Assembly: GCF_051401765.1 (NCBI RefSeq)
Contig: NW_027480480.1
Location: 682,001-746,000, forward strand
Reading direction: 5' to 3'
DNA: 64,000 nt
Source of the DNA: Calliopsis andreniformis
Lineage: Eukaryota; Arthropoda; Insecta; Hymenoptera; Andrenidae
Shown piece by piece: positions 12,645 through 26,999 of this stretch. A program made the translations under genes and the position numbers. Position 1 is the stretch's first letter; every line of letters starts with the position of its first letter. The notes under the pieces were generated by a model that was not told the DNA's origin, did no database searches, and worked only from the letters and a program-made list of their open reading frames with translations.

Positions 12645-15600
12645 ATTGAGGATTGAGGATTGAAGATTGAGTATTGGGTGTTGCGGATTGAAGAATGAGG
12701 ATTGAGGATTGAGGATTGAGGATTGAGGATTGAAGATTGAGTATTTACGATTGAAGATTGAGGATTGAGGTCTGAGGATTGAGGATTAAGGATTGAAGGT
12801 TGAGGATTGAGGATTGAGAATTGAGTATGAGGACTGAGGGTTGAGGATTGAGGATTGAGGATTGGGGATTGAGGGTTGAATATTGAGTATTGAGGATTGA
12901 AGATTGAGGATTGAGCATTCAAGATTGAGGATTGGGTATTGAGGATTGTAGAATGAGGTTTGAGGATTGAGGAGTGAGGACTGAGGATTGAAGATTGAGT
13001 ATTGAGGATTGAAGACAGACGATTGAGGATTGAGGATTGAGGATTGAGGATTGAGGATTGAAGATTGAAAATTGAGGATTGAGGATTGAGGATTCAGGAT
13101 TGAGGATTGAGGATTGAGGATTGAGTATTGAGGATTGAAGATTGAGGATTGGGAATTGAGGATTGAGGATTGATGATTGAAGATTGAGGATTGGGGACTG
13201 TGTGTTGAGGGTTCAGTGAAGAGAATTGATGTTTGTGGATAGAAATTTGAAAATTGCAGATTGAGTATTGAGTACTGAAAGCTGTGAATTGATGATATTC
13301 TATTGAGGATTGAGGATTGACACTTGTTTGTTCAGGTCTGAGTTCTGAAGATTGAGGATTCAGGATTGAGGATTCAGGATTGAGGTTTGATGACTGAGGA
13401 TTGAGGATTGAGGATTGAAGAATGAGGATTGAGGATTGAGGAGTGAGGACTGAGGATTGGAAATTGAGTATTGAGGATTGAAGCCTGACGATTGAGGATT
13501 GAGGATTCAGGATTGAGGATTGAGGACGGAGGATTGAAGATTGAGTATTGAGAATTGAAGATTGAGGTTTGAGGATTGAGTATTGAGGATTGAGGAATGA
13601 GTATTGAGGATTGAGGATTGAGGATTGAGGATTGAGGATTGAAGAATGAGGATTAAGGATTGAGGATTGGGGATTGAGGATCTAGGATTGGAGATTGATT
13701 ATTGATGATTGAAGATTGAGTATTGAGGATAGAGGATTGAGGATTGAGAATTGAGTATGAGGACTGAGGGTTGAGGATTGAGGATTGAGGATTGAGGATT
13801 GAAGATTGTGTATTGTGGATTGAATATTGAGGATTGAGGATTGAAGATTGAGGATTGGGTATTGAGGATTGTAGAATGAGGTTTGAGGATTGTGGATTGA
13901 GGACTGAGGATTGAAGATTCAGTATTGAGGATTGAAGACTGACGATTGAGGATTGAGGTCTGAAGATTGAGGATTCAGGGTTGAGGATTCAGGATTGAGG
14001 TTTGAGGACTGAGGATTGAGGATTGAAGATTGAGGAATGAGGATTGAGGATTGAGGATTGAAGACTGAGGGTTGGGTATTGATGATTGAACACTGAGGAT
14101 TGAGGGTTGAGGATTGAGGATTGAGGATTGACGATTGAGGATTGAGGAATGAGGATGAGGGCTGAGGATTGGGGATTGAGGTTTGAGGTCTGAGGACTGA
14201 AGATTGAGGATTGAGAATTGAGGATTGAGGATTGAAGATTGAAGACCGAGGATTGCGTATTGAGGATTGATGCCTGACGATTGAGGATTGAGAATTGAGG
14301 ATTGAGGGTTGAGGATGCAGGATTGAAGATTGAGTATTGAGGATTGAAGATTGAGGATTGAGGATTGAGGATTGAGGATTGAGGGTTGAGTGTTGAGGAT
14401 TGAGTATTGAATCCTGAGAATTCAGGATATTCCGTTGATTATTGAGAATTGAGGATTGATGGTTGAGTATTGAGGATTGGGGATTGAGGATTGAGGATTG
14501 AGTATTCAGGATTGAGGATTGAGGATTGAAGATTGAATATTGATGATTGAAGATTGAGGATCGAGGATTGAGGGTTGTGGATTGAGGACGAGGACTGAGG
14601 GTTGAGTATTGATGTTTGAGGACTCAGGATTGAGGATTGATGATTGAGGATTGAGAATTGAGGATTGAGGATTGAGGATTGAAGATTGAGTATTGGGTGT
14701 TGCGGATTGAAGAATGAGGATTGAGGATTGAGGATTGAGGATTGAGGATTGAAGATTGAGTATTTACGATTGAAGATTGAGGATTGAGGTCTGAGGATTG
14801 AGGATTAAGGATTGAAGGTTGAGGATTGAGGATTGAGAATTGAGTATGAGGACTGAGGGTTGAGGATTGAGGATTGAGGATTGGGGATTGAGGGTTGAAT
14901 ATTGAGTATTGAGGATTGAAGATTGAGGATTGAGCATTCAAGATTGAGGATTGGGTATTGAGGATTGTAGAATGAGGTTTGAGGATTGAGGAGTGAGGAC
15001 TGAGGATTGAAGATTGAGTATTGAGGATTGAAGACAGACGATTGAGGATTGAGGATTGAGAATTTAGGATTGAGGGCTGAAGATGAGGGCTGAGGGTTGA
15101 GGATTGAGGTTTGAGGACTGAGGATTGAGGATTGAGGATTGAGGATTGAAGATTGACGATTGGGTGTAGAGGATTGAGCATTGAGGGTTGAGGATTGAGG
15201 ATTGAGGATTGAGGATTGAGGATTGGGTATTGAGGATTGTAGAATGAGGATTGAGGATTGAGGATTGAGGATTGAGGATTGAAAATTGAGGATTGGGGAC
15301 TGAGTGTTGAGGGTTGAGTGATGAGAATTGATGTTTGTGGAATGAAATTTGAAGATTGCAGATTGAGTATTGAGTATTGAAAGCTGTGAATTGATAATAT
15401 TCTATTGAGCATTGAGGATTGACGTCTGATTGTTTAGGTCTGAGGTCTGAAGATTGAGGATTCAGGATTGAGGATTCAGGATTGAGGTTTGATGACTGAG
15501 GATTGAGGATTGAGTATTGAAGAATGAGGATTGAGGATTGAGGATTGAGGACTGAGGATTGGAAATTGAGTATTGAGGATTGAAGCCTGACGATTGAGGA

Positions 15601-17266
15601 TTGAGGATTCAGGATTGAGTATTGAGGACGGAGGATTGAAGATTGAGTATTGAGGATTGAAGACTGAGGTTTGAGGATTGAGTATTGAGGATTGAGGAAT
15701 AAGTATTGAGGATTGAGGATTGAGGATTGAGGATTGAGGATTGAGGAATGAGGATTAATGATTGAGGATTGGGGATTGAGGATTGAGGATTGAGGATTGA
15801 GAATTGAGTATGAGGACTGAGGGTTGAGGATTGAGGATTGAGGATTGAGGGTTGAGGATTGAAGATTGTGTATTGTGGATTGAATATTGAGGATTGAGGA
15901 TTGAGGATCGAGGATTGAGGATGAGGGCTGATGGTTGAGGGTTAAGGTTTGAGTATTGAATCCTGAGAATTCAGGATATTCTATTGAGTATCGAGAATTG
16001 AGAATTGATAGTTGAGTATTGAGGATTGAGGTTTGAGTATTGAGGATTGAGGATTGAGTATTGAAGACTGAATATTGATGCTTGTAGATTGAGGATCGAG
16101 GATTGAGGGTTGTGGATTGAGGACGAAGACTGAGGGTTGAGTGTTGATGTTTGAGGTCTGTAGATTGAGGATTGAGGATTGAGAATTGAGGATTTAGGAT
16201 TGAGGATTGAAGATTGAGGATTGGGTGTTGAGGATTGAAGAATGAGGATTGAGAATTGAGGATTGAGGATTGAGGATTCAAGATTGAGTATTGAGGATTG
16301 AAGGTTGAGGATTGAGGTCGGTGGATTGAGGATTGAGGATTGAGAATTGAGGATTGAGGATTGAGGATTGAAGTTTCAGGATTGGGTAGTGAGGATTGGG
16401 TATTGAGGATTGAAGAATGAGGATTGAGGATTGAGGATTGAGGATTGAGGATTGCAGATTGAGTATTGAGGATTGAAGGTTGAGGATTGAGGTTTGAGGA
16501 TTGAGAATTGAGAATTGCAGATTGAGTATTGAGGATTGAAGATTGAGGGTTGAGCATTGAGGATACAGGATTGAGCATTGGGGGTTGAGGATTGAGTATT
16601 GAGGATTGAAGATTGAGTATTGAGGATTGAAGGTTGAGGATTGAGGATTGACAATTGAGGATTGAGGATGAGGTCTGATGGCTGAGGATTGAGGTTTGAG
16701 GGCTGAGGACTGAGAATTGAGGATTGAGGATTGAGAATGAAGGCTGAGGGTTGAGGATGAGGGTTTGAGGACTGAGGATTGAGGATTGAGGATTGAAGCT
16801 TGAGGATTGGGTGTTGAGGGTTGAAGAATGAGGGTTGAGGATTGAGGATTGAGGATTGAGTATTGAAGATTGAGGATTGGGTATTGAGGATTGAAGAATG
16901 AGGATTGAAGATTGAGGATTGGGTATTGAGGGTTGAAGAATGAGCATTGAGGATTGAGAATTGGGGATTGAGGATTGAAGACTGAGTATTGAGGATAGAA
17001 GATTGGGGATTGAGGATTGAGGTTTCGGGATTGAGGATTGAGGATTGAGGATTGAAGATTGATTATTGAGGATTGAAGATTGAGGATTGAGGATTGAGGA
17101 TTGAGGATTGAGGATTGAAGATTGAGGATTGGGGATTGAGTATTGTCGATTGAGTATTGAGTATTGAGGATTGAGGTTTGAGGATTGATTATTGAAGATT
17201 GAGTATTGAGGATTGGAGATTGAGGATTGAGGATTGAGGATTGAGGATTGAGGATGAGGGCTGAGG
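12645..17266. repeat. 4622-bp higher-order unit, copy 1
   Basis: Carries M1 at 13230 and 15332 and M2 at 14409 and 15958; each recurs exactly 4622 bp later (17852, 19954, 19031, 20580). The left edge is placed at about 12645 because 12649 onward equals 17271 onward, while sequence to the left differs. 4622 is not a multiple of 7 (remainder 2), so the exchange followed module register, not simple heptad slippage. Near-identity by line comparison; a visible difference is C at 14625 against G at 19247. Confidence 0.9.
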
Positions 17267-20200
17267 GTTGAGGATTGAGGATTGAAGATTGAGTATTGGG
17301 TGTTGCGGATTGAAGAATGAGGATTGAGGATTGAGGATTGAGGATTGAGGATTGAAGATTGAGTATTTACGATTGAAGATTGAGGATTGAGGTCTGAGGA
17401 TTGAGGATTAAGGATTGAAGGTTGAGGATTGAGGATTGAGAATTGAGTATGAGGACTGAGGGTTGAGGATTGAGGATTGAGGATTGGGGATTGAGGGTTG
17501 AATATTGAGTATTGAGGATTGAAGATTGAGGATTGAGCATTCAAGATTGAGGATTGGGTATTGAGGATTGTAGAATGAGGTTTGAGGATTGAGGAGTGAG
17601 GACTGAGGATTGAAGATTGAGTATTGAGGATTGAAGACAGACGATTGAGGATTGAGGATTGAGGATTGAGGATTGAGGATTGAAGATTGAAAATTGAGGA
17701 TTGAGGATTGAGGATTCAGGATTGAGGATTGAGGATTGAGGATTGAGTATTGAGGATTGAAGATTGAGGATTGGGAATTGAGGATTGAGGATTGATGATT
17801 GAAGATTGAGGATTGGGGACTGTGTGTTGAGGGTTCAGTGAAGAGAATTGATGTTTGTGGATAGAAATTTGAAAATTGCAGATTGAGTATTGAGTACTGA
17901 AAGCTGTGAATTGATGATATTCTATTGAGGATTGAGGATTGACACTTGTTTGTTCAGGTCTGAGTTCTCAAGATTGAGGATTCAGGATTGAGGATTCAGG
18001 ATTGAGGTTTGATGACTGAGGATTGAGGATTGAGGATTGAAGAATGAGGATTGAGGATTGAGGAGTGAGGACTGAGGATTGGAAATTGAGTATTGAGGAT
18101 TGAAGCCTGACGATTGAGGATTGAGGATTCAGGATTGAGGATTGAGGACGGAGGATTGAAGATTGAGTATTGAGAATTGAAGATTGAGGTTTGAGGATTG
18201 AGTATTGAGGATTGAGGAATGAGTATTGAGGATTGAGGATTGAGGATTGAGGATTGAGGATTGAAGAATGAGGATTAAGGATTGAGGATTGGGGATTGAG
18301 GATCTAGGATTGGAGATTGATTATTGATGATTGAAGATTGAGTATTGAGGATAGAGGATTGAGGATTGAGAATTGAGTATGAGGACTGAGGGTTGAGGAT
18401 TGAGGATTGAGGATTGAGGATTGAAGATTGTGTATTGTGGATTGAATATTGAGGATTGAGGATTGAAGATTGAGGATTGGGTATTGAGGATTGTAGAATG
18501 AGGTTTGAGGATTGTGGATTGAGGACTGAGGATTGAAGATTCAGTATTGAGGATTGAAGACTGACGATTGAGGATTGAGGTCTGAAGATTGAGGATTCAG
18601 GGTTGAGGATTCAGGATTGAGGTTTGAGGACTGAGGATTGAGGATTGAAGATTGAGGAATGAGGATTGAGGATTGAGGATTGAAGACTGAGGGTTGGGTA
18701 TTGATGATTGAACACTGAGGATTGAGGGTTGAGGATTGAGGATTGAGGATTGACGATTGAGGATTGAGGAATGAGGATGAGGGCTGAGGATTGGGGATTG
18801 AGGTTTGAGGTCTGAGGACTGAAGATTGAGGATTGAGAATTGAGGATTGAGGATTGAAGATTGAAGACCGAGGATTGCGTATTGAGGATTGATGCCTGAC
18901 GATTGAGGATTGAGAATTGAGGATTGAGGGTTGAGGATGCAGGATTGAAGATTGAGTATTGAGGATTGAAGATTGAGGATTGAGGATTGAGGATTGAGGA
19001 TTGAGGGTTGAGTGTTGAGGATTGAGTATTGAATCCTGAGAATTCAGGATATTCCGTTGATTATTGAGAATTGAGGATTGATGGTTGAGTATTGAGGATT
19101 GGGGATTGAGGATTGAGGATTGAGTATTCAGGATTGAGGATTGAGGATTGAAGATTGAATATTGATGATTGAAGATTGAGGATCGAGGATTGAGGGTTGT
19201 GGATTGAGGACGAGGACTGAGGGTTGAGTATTGATGTTTGAGGACTGAGGATTGAGGATTGATGATTGAGGATTGAGAATTGAGGATTGAGGATTGAGGA
19301 TTGAAGATTGAGTATTGGGTGTTGCGGATTGAAGAATGAGGATTGAGGATTGAGGATTGAGGATTGAGGATTGAAGATTGAGTATTTACGATTGAAGATT
19401 GAGGATTGAGGTCTGAGGATTGAGGATTAAGGATTGAAGGTTGAGGATTGAGGATTGAGAATTGAGTATGAGGACTGAGGGTTGAGGATTGAGGATTGAG
19501 GATTGGGGATTGAGGGTTGAATATTGAGTATTGAGGATTGAAGATTGAGGATTGAGCATTCAAGATTGAGGATTGGGTATTGAGGATTGTAGAATGAGGT
19601 TTGAGGATTGAGGAGTGAGGACTGAGGATTGAAGATTGAGTATTGAGGATTGAAGACAGACGATTGAGGATTGAGGATTGAGAATTTAGGATTGAGGGCT
19701 GAAGATGAGGGCTGAGGGTTGAGGATTGAGGTTTGAGGACTGAGGATTGAGGATTGAGGATTGAGGATTGAAGATTGACGATTGGGTGTAGAGGATTGAG
19801 CATTGAGGGTTGAGGATTGAGGATTGAGGATTGAGGATTGAGGATTGGGTATTGAGGATTGTAGAATGAGGATTGAGGATTGAGGATTGAGGATTGAGGA
19901 TTGAAAATTGAGGATTGGGGACTGAGTGTTGAGGGTTGAGTGATGAGAATTGATGTTTGTGGAATGAAATTTGAAGATTGCAGATTGAGTATTGAGTATT
20001 GAAAGCTGTGAATTGATAATATTCTATTGAGCATTGAGGATTGACGTCTGATTGTTTAGGTCTGAGGTCTGAAGATTGAGGATTCAGGATTGAGGATTCA
20101 GGATTGAGGTTTGATGACTGAGGATTGAGGATTGAGTATTGAAGAATGAGGATTGAGGATTGAGGATTGAGGACTGAGGATTGGAAATTGAGTATTGAGG

Positions 20201-21888
20201 ATTGAAGCCTGACGATTGAGGATTGAGGATTCAGGATTGAGTATTGAGGACGGAGGATTGAAGATTGAGTATTGAGGATTGAAGACTGAGGTTTGAGGAT
20301 TGAGTATTGAGGATTGAGGAATAAGTATTGAGGATTGAGGATTGAGGATTGAGGATTGAGGATTGAGGAATGAGGATTAATGATTGAGGATTGGGGATTG
20401 AGGATTGAGGATTGAGGATTGAGAATTGAGTATGAGGACTGAGGGTTGAGGATTGAGGATTGAGGATTGAGGGTTGAGGATTGAAGATTGTGTATTGTGG
20501 ATTGAATATTGAGGATTGAGGATTGAGGATCGAGGATTGAGGATGAGGGCTGATGGTTGAGGGTTAAGGTTTGAGTATTGAATCCTGAGAATTCAGGATA
20601 TTCTATTGAGTATCGAGAATTGAGAATTGATAGTTGAGTATTGAGGATTGAGGTTTGAGTATTGAGGATTGAGGATTGAGTATTGAAGACTGAATATTGA
20701 TGCTTGTAGATTGAGGATCGAGGATTGAGGGTTGTGGATTGAGGACGAAGACTGAGGGTTGAGTGTTGATGTTTGAGGTCTGTAGATTGAGGATTGAGGA
20801 TTGAGAATTGAGGATTTAGGATTGAGGATTGAAGATTGAGGATTGGGTGTTGAGGATTGAAGAATGAGGATTGAGAATTGAGGATTGAGGATTGAGGATT
20901 CAAGATTGAGTATTGAGGATTGAAGGTTGAGGATTGAGGTCGGTGGATTGAGGATTGAGGATTGAGAATTGAGGATTGAGGATTGAGGATTGAAGTTTCA
21001 GGATTGGGTAGTGAGGATTGGGTATTGAGGATTGAAGAATGAGGATTGAGGATTGAGGATTGAGGATTGAGGATTGCAGATTGAGTATTGAGGATTGAAG
21101 GTTGAGGATTGAGGTTTGAGGATTGAGAATTGAGAATTGCAGATTGAGTATTGAGGATTGAAGATTGAGGGTTGAGCATTGAGGATACAGGATTGAGCAT
21201 TGGGGGTTGAGGATTGAGTATTGAGGATTGAAGATTGAGTATTGAGGATTGAAGGTTGAGGATTGAGGATTGACAATTGAGGATTGAGGATGAGGTCTGA
21301 TGGCTGAGGATTGAGGTTTGAGGGCTGAGGACTGAGAATTGAGGATTGAGGATTGAGAATGAAGGCTGAGGGTTGAGGATGAGGGTTTGAGGACTGAGGA
21401 TTGAGGATTGAGGATTGAAGCTTGAGGATTGGGTGTTGAGGGTTGAAGAATGAGGGTTGAGGATTGAGGATTGAGGATTGAGTATTGAAGATTGAGGATT
21501 GGGTATTGAGGATTGAAGAATGAGGATTGAAGATTGAGGATTGGGTATTGAGGGTTGAAGAATGAGCATTGAGGATTGAGAATTGGGGATTGAGGATTGA
21601 AGACTGAGTATTGAGGATAGAAGATTGGGGATTGAGGATTGAGGTTTCGGGATTGAGGATTGAGGATTGAGGATTGAAGATTGATTATTGAGGATTGAAG
21701 ATTGAGGATTGAGGATTGAGGATTGAGGATTGAGGATTGAAGATTGAGGATTGGGGATTGAGTATTGTCGATTGAGTATTGAGTATTGAGGATTGAGGTT
21801 TGAGGATTGATTATTGAAGATTGAGTATTGAGGATTGGAGATTGAGGATTGAGGATTGAGGATTGAGGATTGAGGATGAGGGCTGAGG
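17267..21888. repeat. 4622-bp higher-order unit, copy 2
   Basis: Direct tandem copy of 12645-17266. The match runs about 14 bp past the nominal end and stops near 21902, where this side continues with GGTTTGAGGACTGAGG. Single-base differences from copy 1 are few (for example CTCAAG near 17968 against CTGAAG near 13346). A - strand open frame spans the copy 1/copy 2 junction, which argues that the frames have no coding meaning. Confidence 0.9.
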
Positions 21889-24360
21889 GTTGAGGATTGA
21901 GGTTTGAGGACTGAGGACTGAGGATTGAGGATTGAGAATTGAGGATTGAGGATTGAGGATTGAAGATTGAGGATTGGGTATTGAGGATTGAAGAATGATG
22001 ATTGAGGATTGAGGATTGAGGATTGAGGATTGAAGACTGACGATTGAGGGTTGAGGATTGAGGATTGAGTATTGAGGATTGAAGATTGAGTATTGAGGAT
22101 TGAAAATTGAGTATTGAGGATTGAGGATTCAGGATTGAGGATTGAGTATTGAGGATTGAAGATTGAGGATTGGGGACTGAGCGTTGAGGGTTGAGTGATG
22201 AGAATTGATGTTTGTGGATAGAAATTTGAAGATTGCAGATTGAGTATTGAGTATTGAAAACTGTAAATTGATGATATTCTATTGAGGATTGAGGATTGAC
22301 ATCTGACTGTTCAGGTCTGAGATCTGACGATTGAGGATTCAGGATTGAGGATTCAGGATTGAGGTTTGATGACTGAGGATTGAGGATTGAGGATTGAGGC
22401 CTGAGGATTGAGGATTGAGGATTGAAGATTGAGGATTGTGTATTGAGGATGAAGGCTGAGGGTTGAGGATTGAGGTTTGAGGTCTGAGGACTGAGGACTG
22501 AGGATTGAGAATTGAGGATTGAGGGTTGAAGATTGAAGATTGAGGATTGGGTATTGAGGATTGAAGAATGAGGATTGGGGATTGAGGATTGACGATTGAG
22601 GATTGAGTATTGAGGATTGAGAATTGAGGATTGCTTATTGAAGATTGATTATTGAGGATTGAAGATTGAGGATTGAGGATGAGGGCTGAGGGTTGAGGAT
22701 TGAGGTTTGAGGACTGAGGACTGAGGATTGAGGATTGAGAATTGAGGATTGAAGATTGAGGATTGAAGATTGAGGATTGGGTATTGAGGATTGAGGAATG
22801 ATGATTGAGGATTGAGGATTGAGGATTGAGGGTTGAAGACTGACGATTGAGGATTGAGGATTGAGGATTGAGTATTGAGGATTGAAGATTGAGTATTGAG
22901 GATTGAAAATTGAGGATTGAGGATTGAGGATTCAGGATTGAGGATTGAGGATGGAGGATTGAGTGTTGAGGATTGAAGATTGAGGATTGAGAATTGAGGA
23001 TTGAGGATTGAGCATTGAAGATTGAGGATTGGGTACTGAGGATTGTAGAATGAGGATTGAGGATTGAGGATTGAAGATTGAGGATTGAGGTCTGAGGAAT
23101 GAGGATTGAGGATTGAGGATTGAAGATTGGAGATTGAGTATAGAGGATTGAAGATTGAGGATTGATGATTGAGGATTGAGGATTGAGGATTGAAGATTGA
23201 GGATTGGGGACTGGGTGTTGCGTGTTGAGTGATGAGAGTTGATGTTTGTGAATAGATATTTGAAGATTGCAGATTGAGTATTGAGTATTGAAAACTGTGA
23301 ATTGATAGTATTCCATTGAGGAATGAGGATTGACATCTGATTGTACAGGTCTGAGGTCTGAAGATTGAGGATTCACGATTGAGGATTCAGGATTGAGGTT
23401 TGATGACTGAGGATTGGGGATAGAGGATTGAGGCATGAGGATTGAGGATTGAAGGTTGAAGATTGAGGATTGAGGATTGAGGATGAGGGCTGAGGGTTGA
23501 CGATTGAGGTTTGAGGACTGAGGACTGAGGATTGAGGATTGAAAATTGAGGATTGAAGATTGAAGATTGAGTATTGAGGATTGAAGATTGAGGATTGAGG
23601 ATTCATAATTGCGGATTGAGGATGAGGTCTGAGGGTTGAGGATTGAGGCTTGAGGGCTGAGGACTGAGAATTGAGGATTGAGGATTGAGGATTGAAGATT
23701 GAGTATTGAGGATCGATGCCTGGCGATGGAGGATTGAGGATTGAGTACTGTGGATTGAGGATGGAGGATTGAAGATTGAGGATTGGGGACGGCGTGTTGA
23801 GGGTTGAGTGATGAGAATTGATGTTTGTGGATAGAGATTTCAAGATTGCAGATTGAGTATTGAGCGTTGAAAGCTGTGAAATGATGACATTCTATTGAGG
23901 ATTGAGGACTGACAACTGATTGTTGAGGACTGAGGCCTGAAGATTGAGGATTCAGTATTGAGGATTCAGGATCGAGGTTTGAGGACAGAGGATTGAGGGT
24001 TGAGGATTGAGGATTGAGGATTGAGGATTGAGGATTGAAGATTGAGGATTGGGTGTTGAGGATTGAGCATTGAGTGTTGAGGATTGAGGATTGAGGATTG
24101 AGGATTGAGGATTGGGTATTGAGGATTGTAGAATGAGGATTGAGGATTGAGGATTGAGGATTGAGGGTTGAGGATTGAAGACTGAGTATTGAGGATTGAA
24201 TATTGAGGATTGAGGATTGAGGATTGAGGATTGAGGATTGAGGATTGAGGATTGAGGATTGAGGATTGAGGATTGAAGATTGAAGATTGAGTAATGAGTA
24301 TTGAAGGTTGAGGATTGAGGAATGAGTATTGAGGATCGAGGATTGAGGATTGAGTATTGA
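21889..24360. repeat. Heptamer mosaic with three M1 copies
   Basis: M1 at 22209, 23243 (GAGAGTTGATG variant) and 23822. The segment 23780-24200 matches 6380-6800 at an offset of 17400 bp, including GAGGACAGAG at 23981 and 6581. M4-type hexamers are frequent (near 22450, 22680, 23480, 23620). No M2 is present in this 2.5 kb. Confidence 0.65.
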
Positions 24361-26999
24361 GGATTGAGGATTGAAGATTGAGGATTGGGTATTGCGGATT
24401 GAACATTGAGGATTGAGGATTGAGGATTGAGGTTTGAGGATTGAGGACTGAAGATTGAATATTGATGAATGAAGATTGAGGTTTGAGTATTTATGGTTGT
24501 GGATTGAGGACGAGGACTGAGGGTTGAGTATTGATGTTTGAGTTCTGAGAACTGAGGATTGAGGATTGAGAATTGAGGATTGAGGATTGAGGATTAAAGA
24601 TTGAGGATTGGGTATTGAGGGTTGAAGAATGAGGATTGAGGTTGGAGGATTGGGGACTGAGGATTGAAGACTGTGTATTGAGGGTTGATGATTGGGGATT
24701 GAGGATTGAGGATTGAGGATTGAAGATTGATTATTGAGGATTGAAGATTGAGGACTGAGGTTTGAGGATTGAGGATTGAGGATTGAGGATTGAAGATTGA
24801 GGATTGGGGATTGAGGATTGACGATTGAGGATAGAGAATTGAGGATTGATTATTGAAGATTGAGCATTGAGGATTGAGGATTGAGGATTGAGGATTGAGG
24901 ATTGAGGATTGAGGATTGAGGATGAGGGCTGAGGGTTGAGGGTTGCGGTTTGAGGACTGAGGACTGAGGCCTGAGGATTGAGAATTGAGGATTGAGGATT
25001 GAGGATTGAGGATTGGAGACTGACGATTAAGGATTGAGGATTGAGGATTGAGGATTGAGGATTGAAGATTGAGTATTGAGGATTGAAAATTGAGGATTGA
25101 GTATGGAGGATTCAGGATTGAGGATTGACGATTGAGGATTGAGTATTGAGGATTGAAGATTGAGTATTGAGAATTGAGGATTGAGGATTGAGGATTGAAG
25201 ATTGAGGATTGGGGACTGAGTGTTGAGGGTTGAGTGATGAGAATTGATGTTTGTGGATAGAAATTTGAAGATTGCAGATTGTGTATTGAGTATTGAAAAC
25301 TGTGAATTGATGATATTCTATTGAGGATTGAGGATTGACATCTGATTGTTCAGGTCTGAGGTCTGAAGATTGAGGATTCAGGATTGAGGATTCAGGATTG
25401 AGGTTTGATGACTGAGGATTGAGGATTGAGCATTGAGGCATGAGGATTGAGGATTGAGGATTGAAGATTGAGGATTGTGGATTGAGGATGAGGGCTGAGG
25501 GTTGAGGATTGAGGTTTGAGGTCTGAGGACTGTGGATTGAGGATTGAGAATTGTGGATTGAGGGTTGAAGATTGAAGATTGAGGATTGTGTATTGAGGAT
25601 TGAAGCCTGACGATTGAGGATTGAGGGGTGAGGATTGAGGATTGAGGATGGAGGATTGAAGATTGAGTATTGAGGATTGAGGATTGAGGATTGAGGACTG
25701 AGGATTGAGGATTGAGGGTTGAGTGTTGAGGTTTGTGTATTGAATCCTGAGAGTTCAGGATATTCAATTGAGTACCGAGAATTGAGGATTTATGGTTGAG
25801 TATTGAGGATTGAGGATTGAGGATTGAGGATTGAGTATTGAGGATTGAGGATTGAGGATTGAAGACTGAATATTGATGATTGAAGATTGAGGATCGAGGA
25901 TTGAGGGTTGTGGATTGAGGACGACGACTGACGGTTGAGTATTCATGTTTGAGGTCTGAGGATTGAGGATTGAAGATTGAGAATTGAGGATTGAGGATTG
26001 ACGATTGAAGGTTGAGGATTGGGTGTTGAGGATTGAAGAATGAGGATTGAGGATTGGGGATTGAGGTTTGAAGATTGACTATTGCGGATTGAAGATTAAG
26101 GATTGAGGTCTGAGGATTGAGGATTGAGGATTGAAGATTGAGGATTGAGTATTGCGGATGGAAGATTAAGGATTGAGGTCTGAGGATTGAGGATTGAGGA
26201 TTGAAGATTGAGGATTGGGTGTTGAGGATTGAAGAATGAGGATTGAGTATTGAGGATTGAGAATTGAGGATTGATTATTGAAGATTGAGTATTGAGGATT
26301 GAAGATTGAGGATTGAGGATTGAGGATTGAGGATTGAGGATGAGGGCTGAGGGTTGAGGGTTGAGGTTTGAGGACTGAGGACTGAGGGTTGAGTATTTAT
26401 GTTTGAGTTCTGAGAATTGAGAATTTAGGATTGAGGATTGAGGATTGAAGATTGAGGATTGAATTTTGAGTATTGAGGATTGAAGACTGAGGATTGAGGA
26501 TTGAGGATTGAGGGTTGAGGATTGAGGACGAGGACTGATGGTTGAGGATTGAGGTTTGAGGTTTGAGGATTGAGAATTTAGGATTGAGGGCTGAAGATGA
26601 GGGCTGAGGGTTGAGGATTGAGGTTTGAGGACTGAGGACTGAGGATTGAGGATTGAGAATTGAGGATTGAGGATTGAGGATTGAAGATTGAGGATTGGGT
26701 ATTGAGGATTGAAGAATGATGATTGAGGATTCAGGATTGAGGATTGAGGATTGAAGACTGACGATTGAGGATTGATGATTGAGGATTGGGTATTGAGGAT
26801 TGAAGAATGAGGATTGAGGTTTGAGGACTGAGGACTGAGGACTGAGGGTTGAGAATTGAGGATTGAGGATTGAGGATTGACGATTGAGGATTGGGTATTG
26901 AGGATTGAAGAATGATGATTGAGGATTGAGGATTGAGGATTGAGGATTGAAGATTGAGGATTGGGGACTGAGTGTTGAGGGTTGAGTGATGAGAATTGA
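24361..26999. repeat. Block related to 29.0-30.5 kb, with M1a, M2 intermediate form
   Basis: M1a at 25248 and M2 at 25742 are 494 bp apart, the spacing of the 2404-bp higher-order unit. Both recur at an offset of 4755 bp (30003 and 30497). The left part, with GGGTATTGCGGATTGAACATT, recurs near 29045. M2 here is the intermediate form. From 25950 the sequence departs from the canonical unit and holds variant heptamers with several M4 sites (26340, 26599). Confidence 0.7.
25211..25416. repeat. M1 module, type copy (42 copies in window)
   Basis: M1 is the most divergent recurrent module, about 205 bp, running from a GGGGACTGAGTG start through TGATGTTTGTGGATAG and GAAGATTGCAGATTG to GATATTCTATTG and a GTCTGAGGTCTGAAG tail. 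Read on the - strand it keeps strict 7-bp register with CAAT-headed units (CAATACT, CAATACA, CAATCTG, CAATCTT, CAAATTT, CTATCCA, CAAACAT, CAATTCT), so it is an aged heptamer stretch, not an insertion of foreign DNA. The TGTTTGTGG landmark (module runs about -37 to +168 around it) lies at 521, 969, 2798, 3071, 6422, 7010, 7311, 8457, 9038, 9339, 10695, 13230, 15332, 17852, 19954, 22209, 23243, 23822, 25248, 27000, 28216, 30003, 33412, 34243, 34901, 35697, 37728, 44260, 45091, 46061, 46857, 48888, 50195, 51292, 52599, 53696, 55672, 56769, 58076, 61077, 62391 and 63759. All three - frames stay open through it. Confidence 0.9.

Noticed and set aside
14624..15412. Open frame of 262 codons whose equivalent in the second copy is 497 codons
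   Set aside because: The difference is one base (C at 14625 against G at 19247) creating a - strand stop. A coding function would not be expected to tolerate this between near-identical copies.
15064..17544. Longest - strand open frame (826 codons), with others at 43644-45833, 19686-21569, 18541-20034 and 33-34 kb
   Set aside because: It is repeat read-through: low-complexity N-P-Q-S-S-I-L cycle, mostly alternative start, no ribosome site or domain, overlapping open frames in the other two - frames, and it crosses the junction of the two 4622-bp copies.
25211..25416. M1 as an inserted mobile element or embedded RNA gene
   Set aside because: It keeps heptad register, has no terminal inverted repeats, target duplications or cloverleaf-like pairing, and its flanks merge gradually into heptamers.
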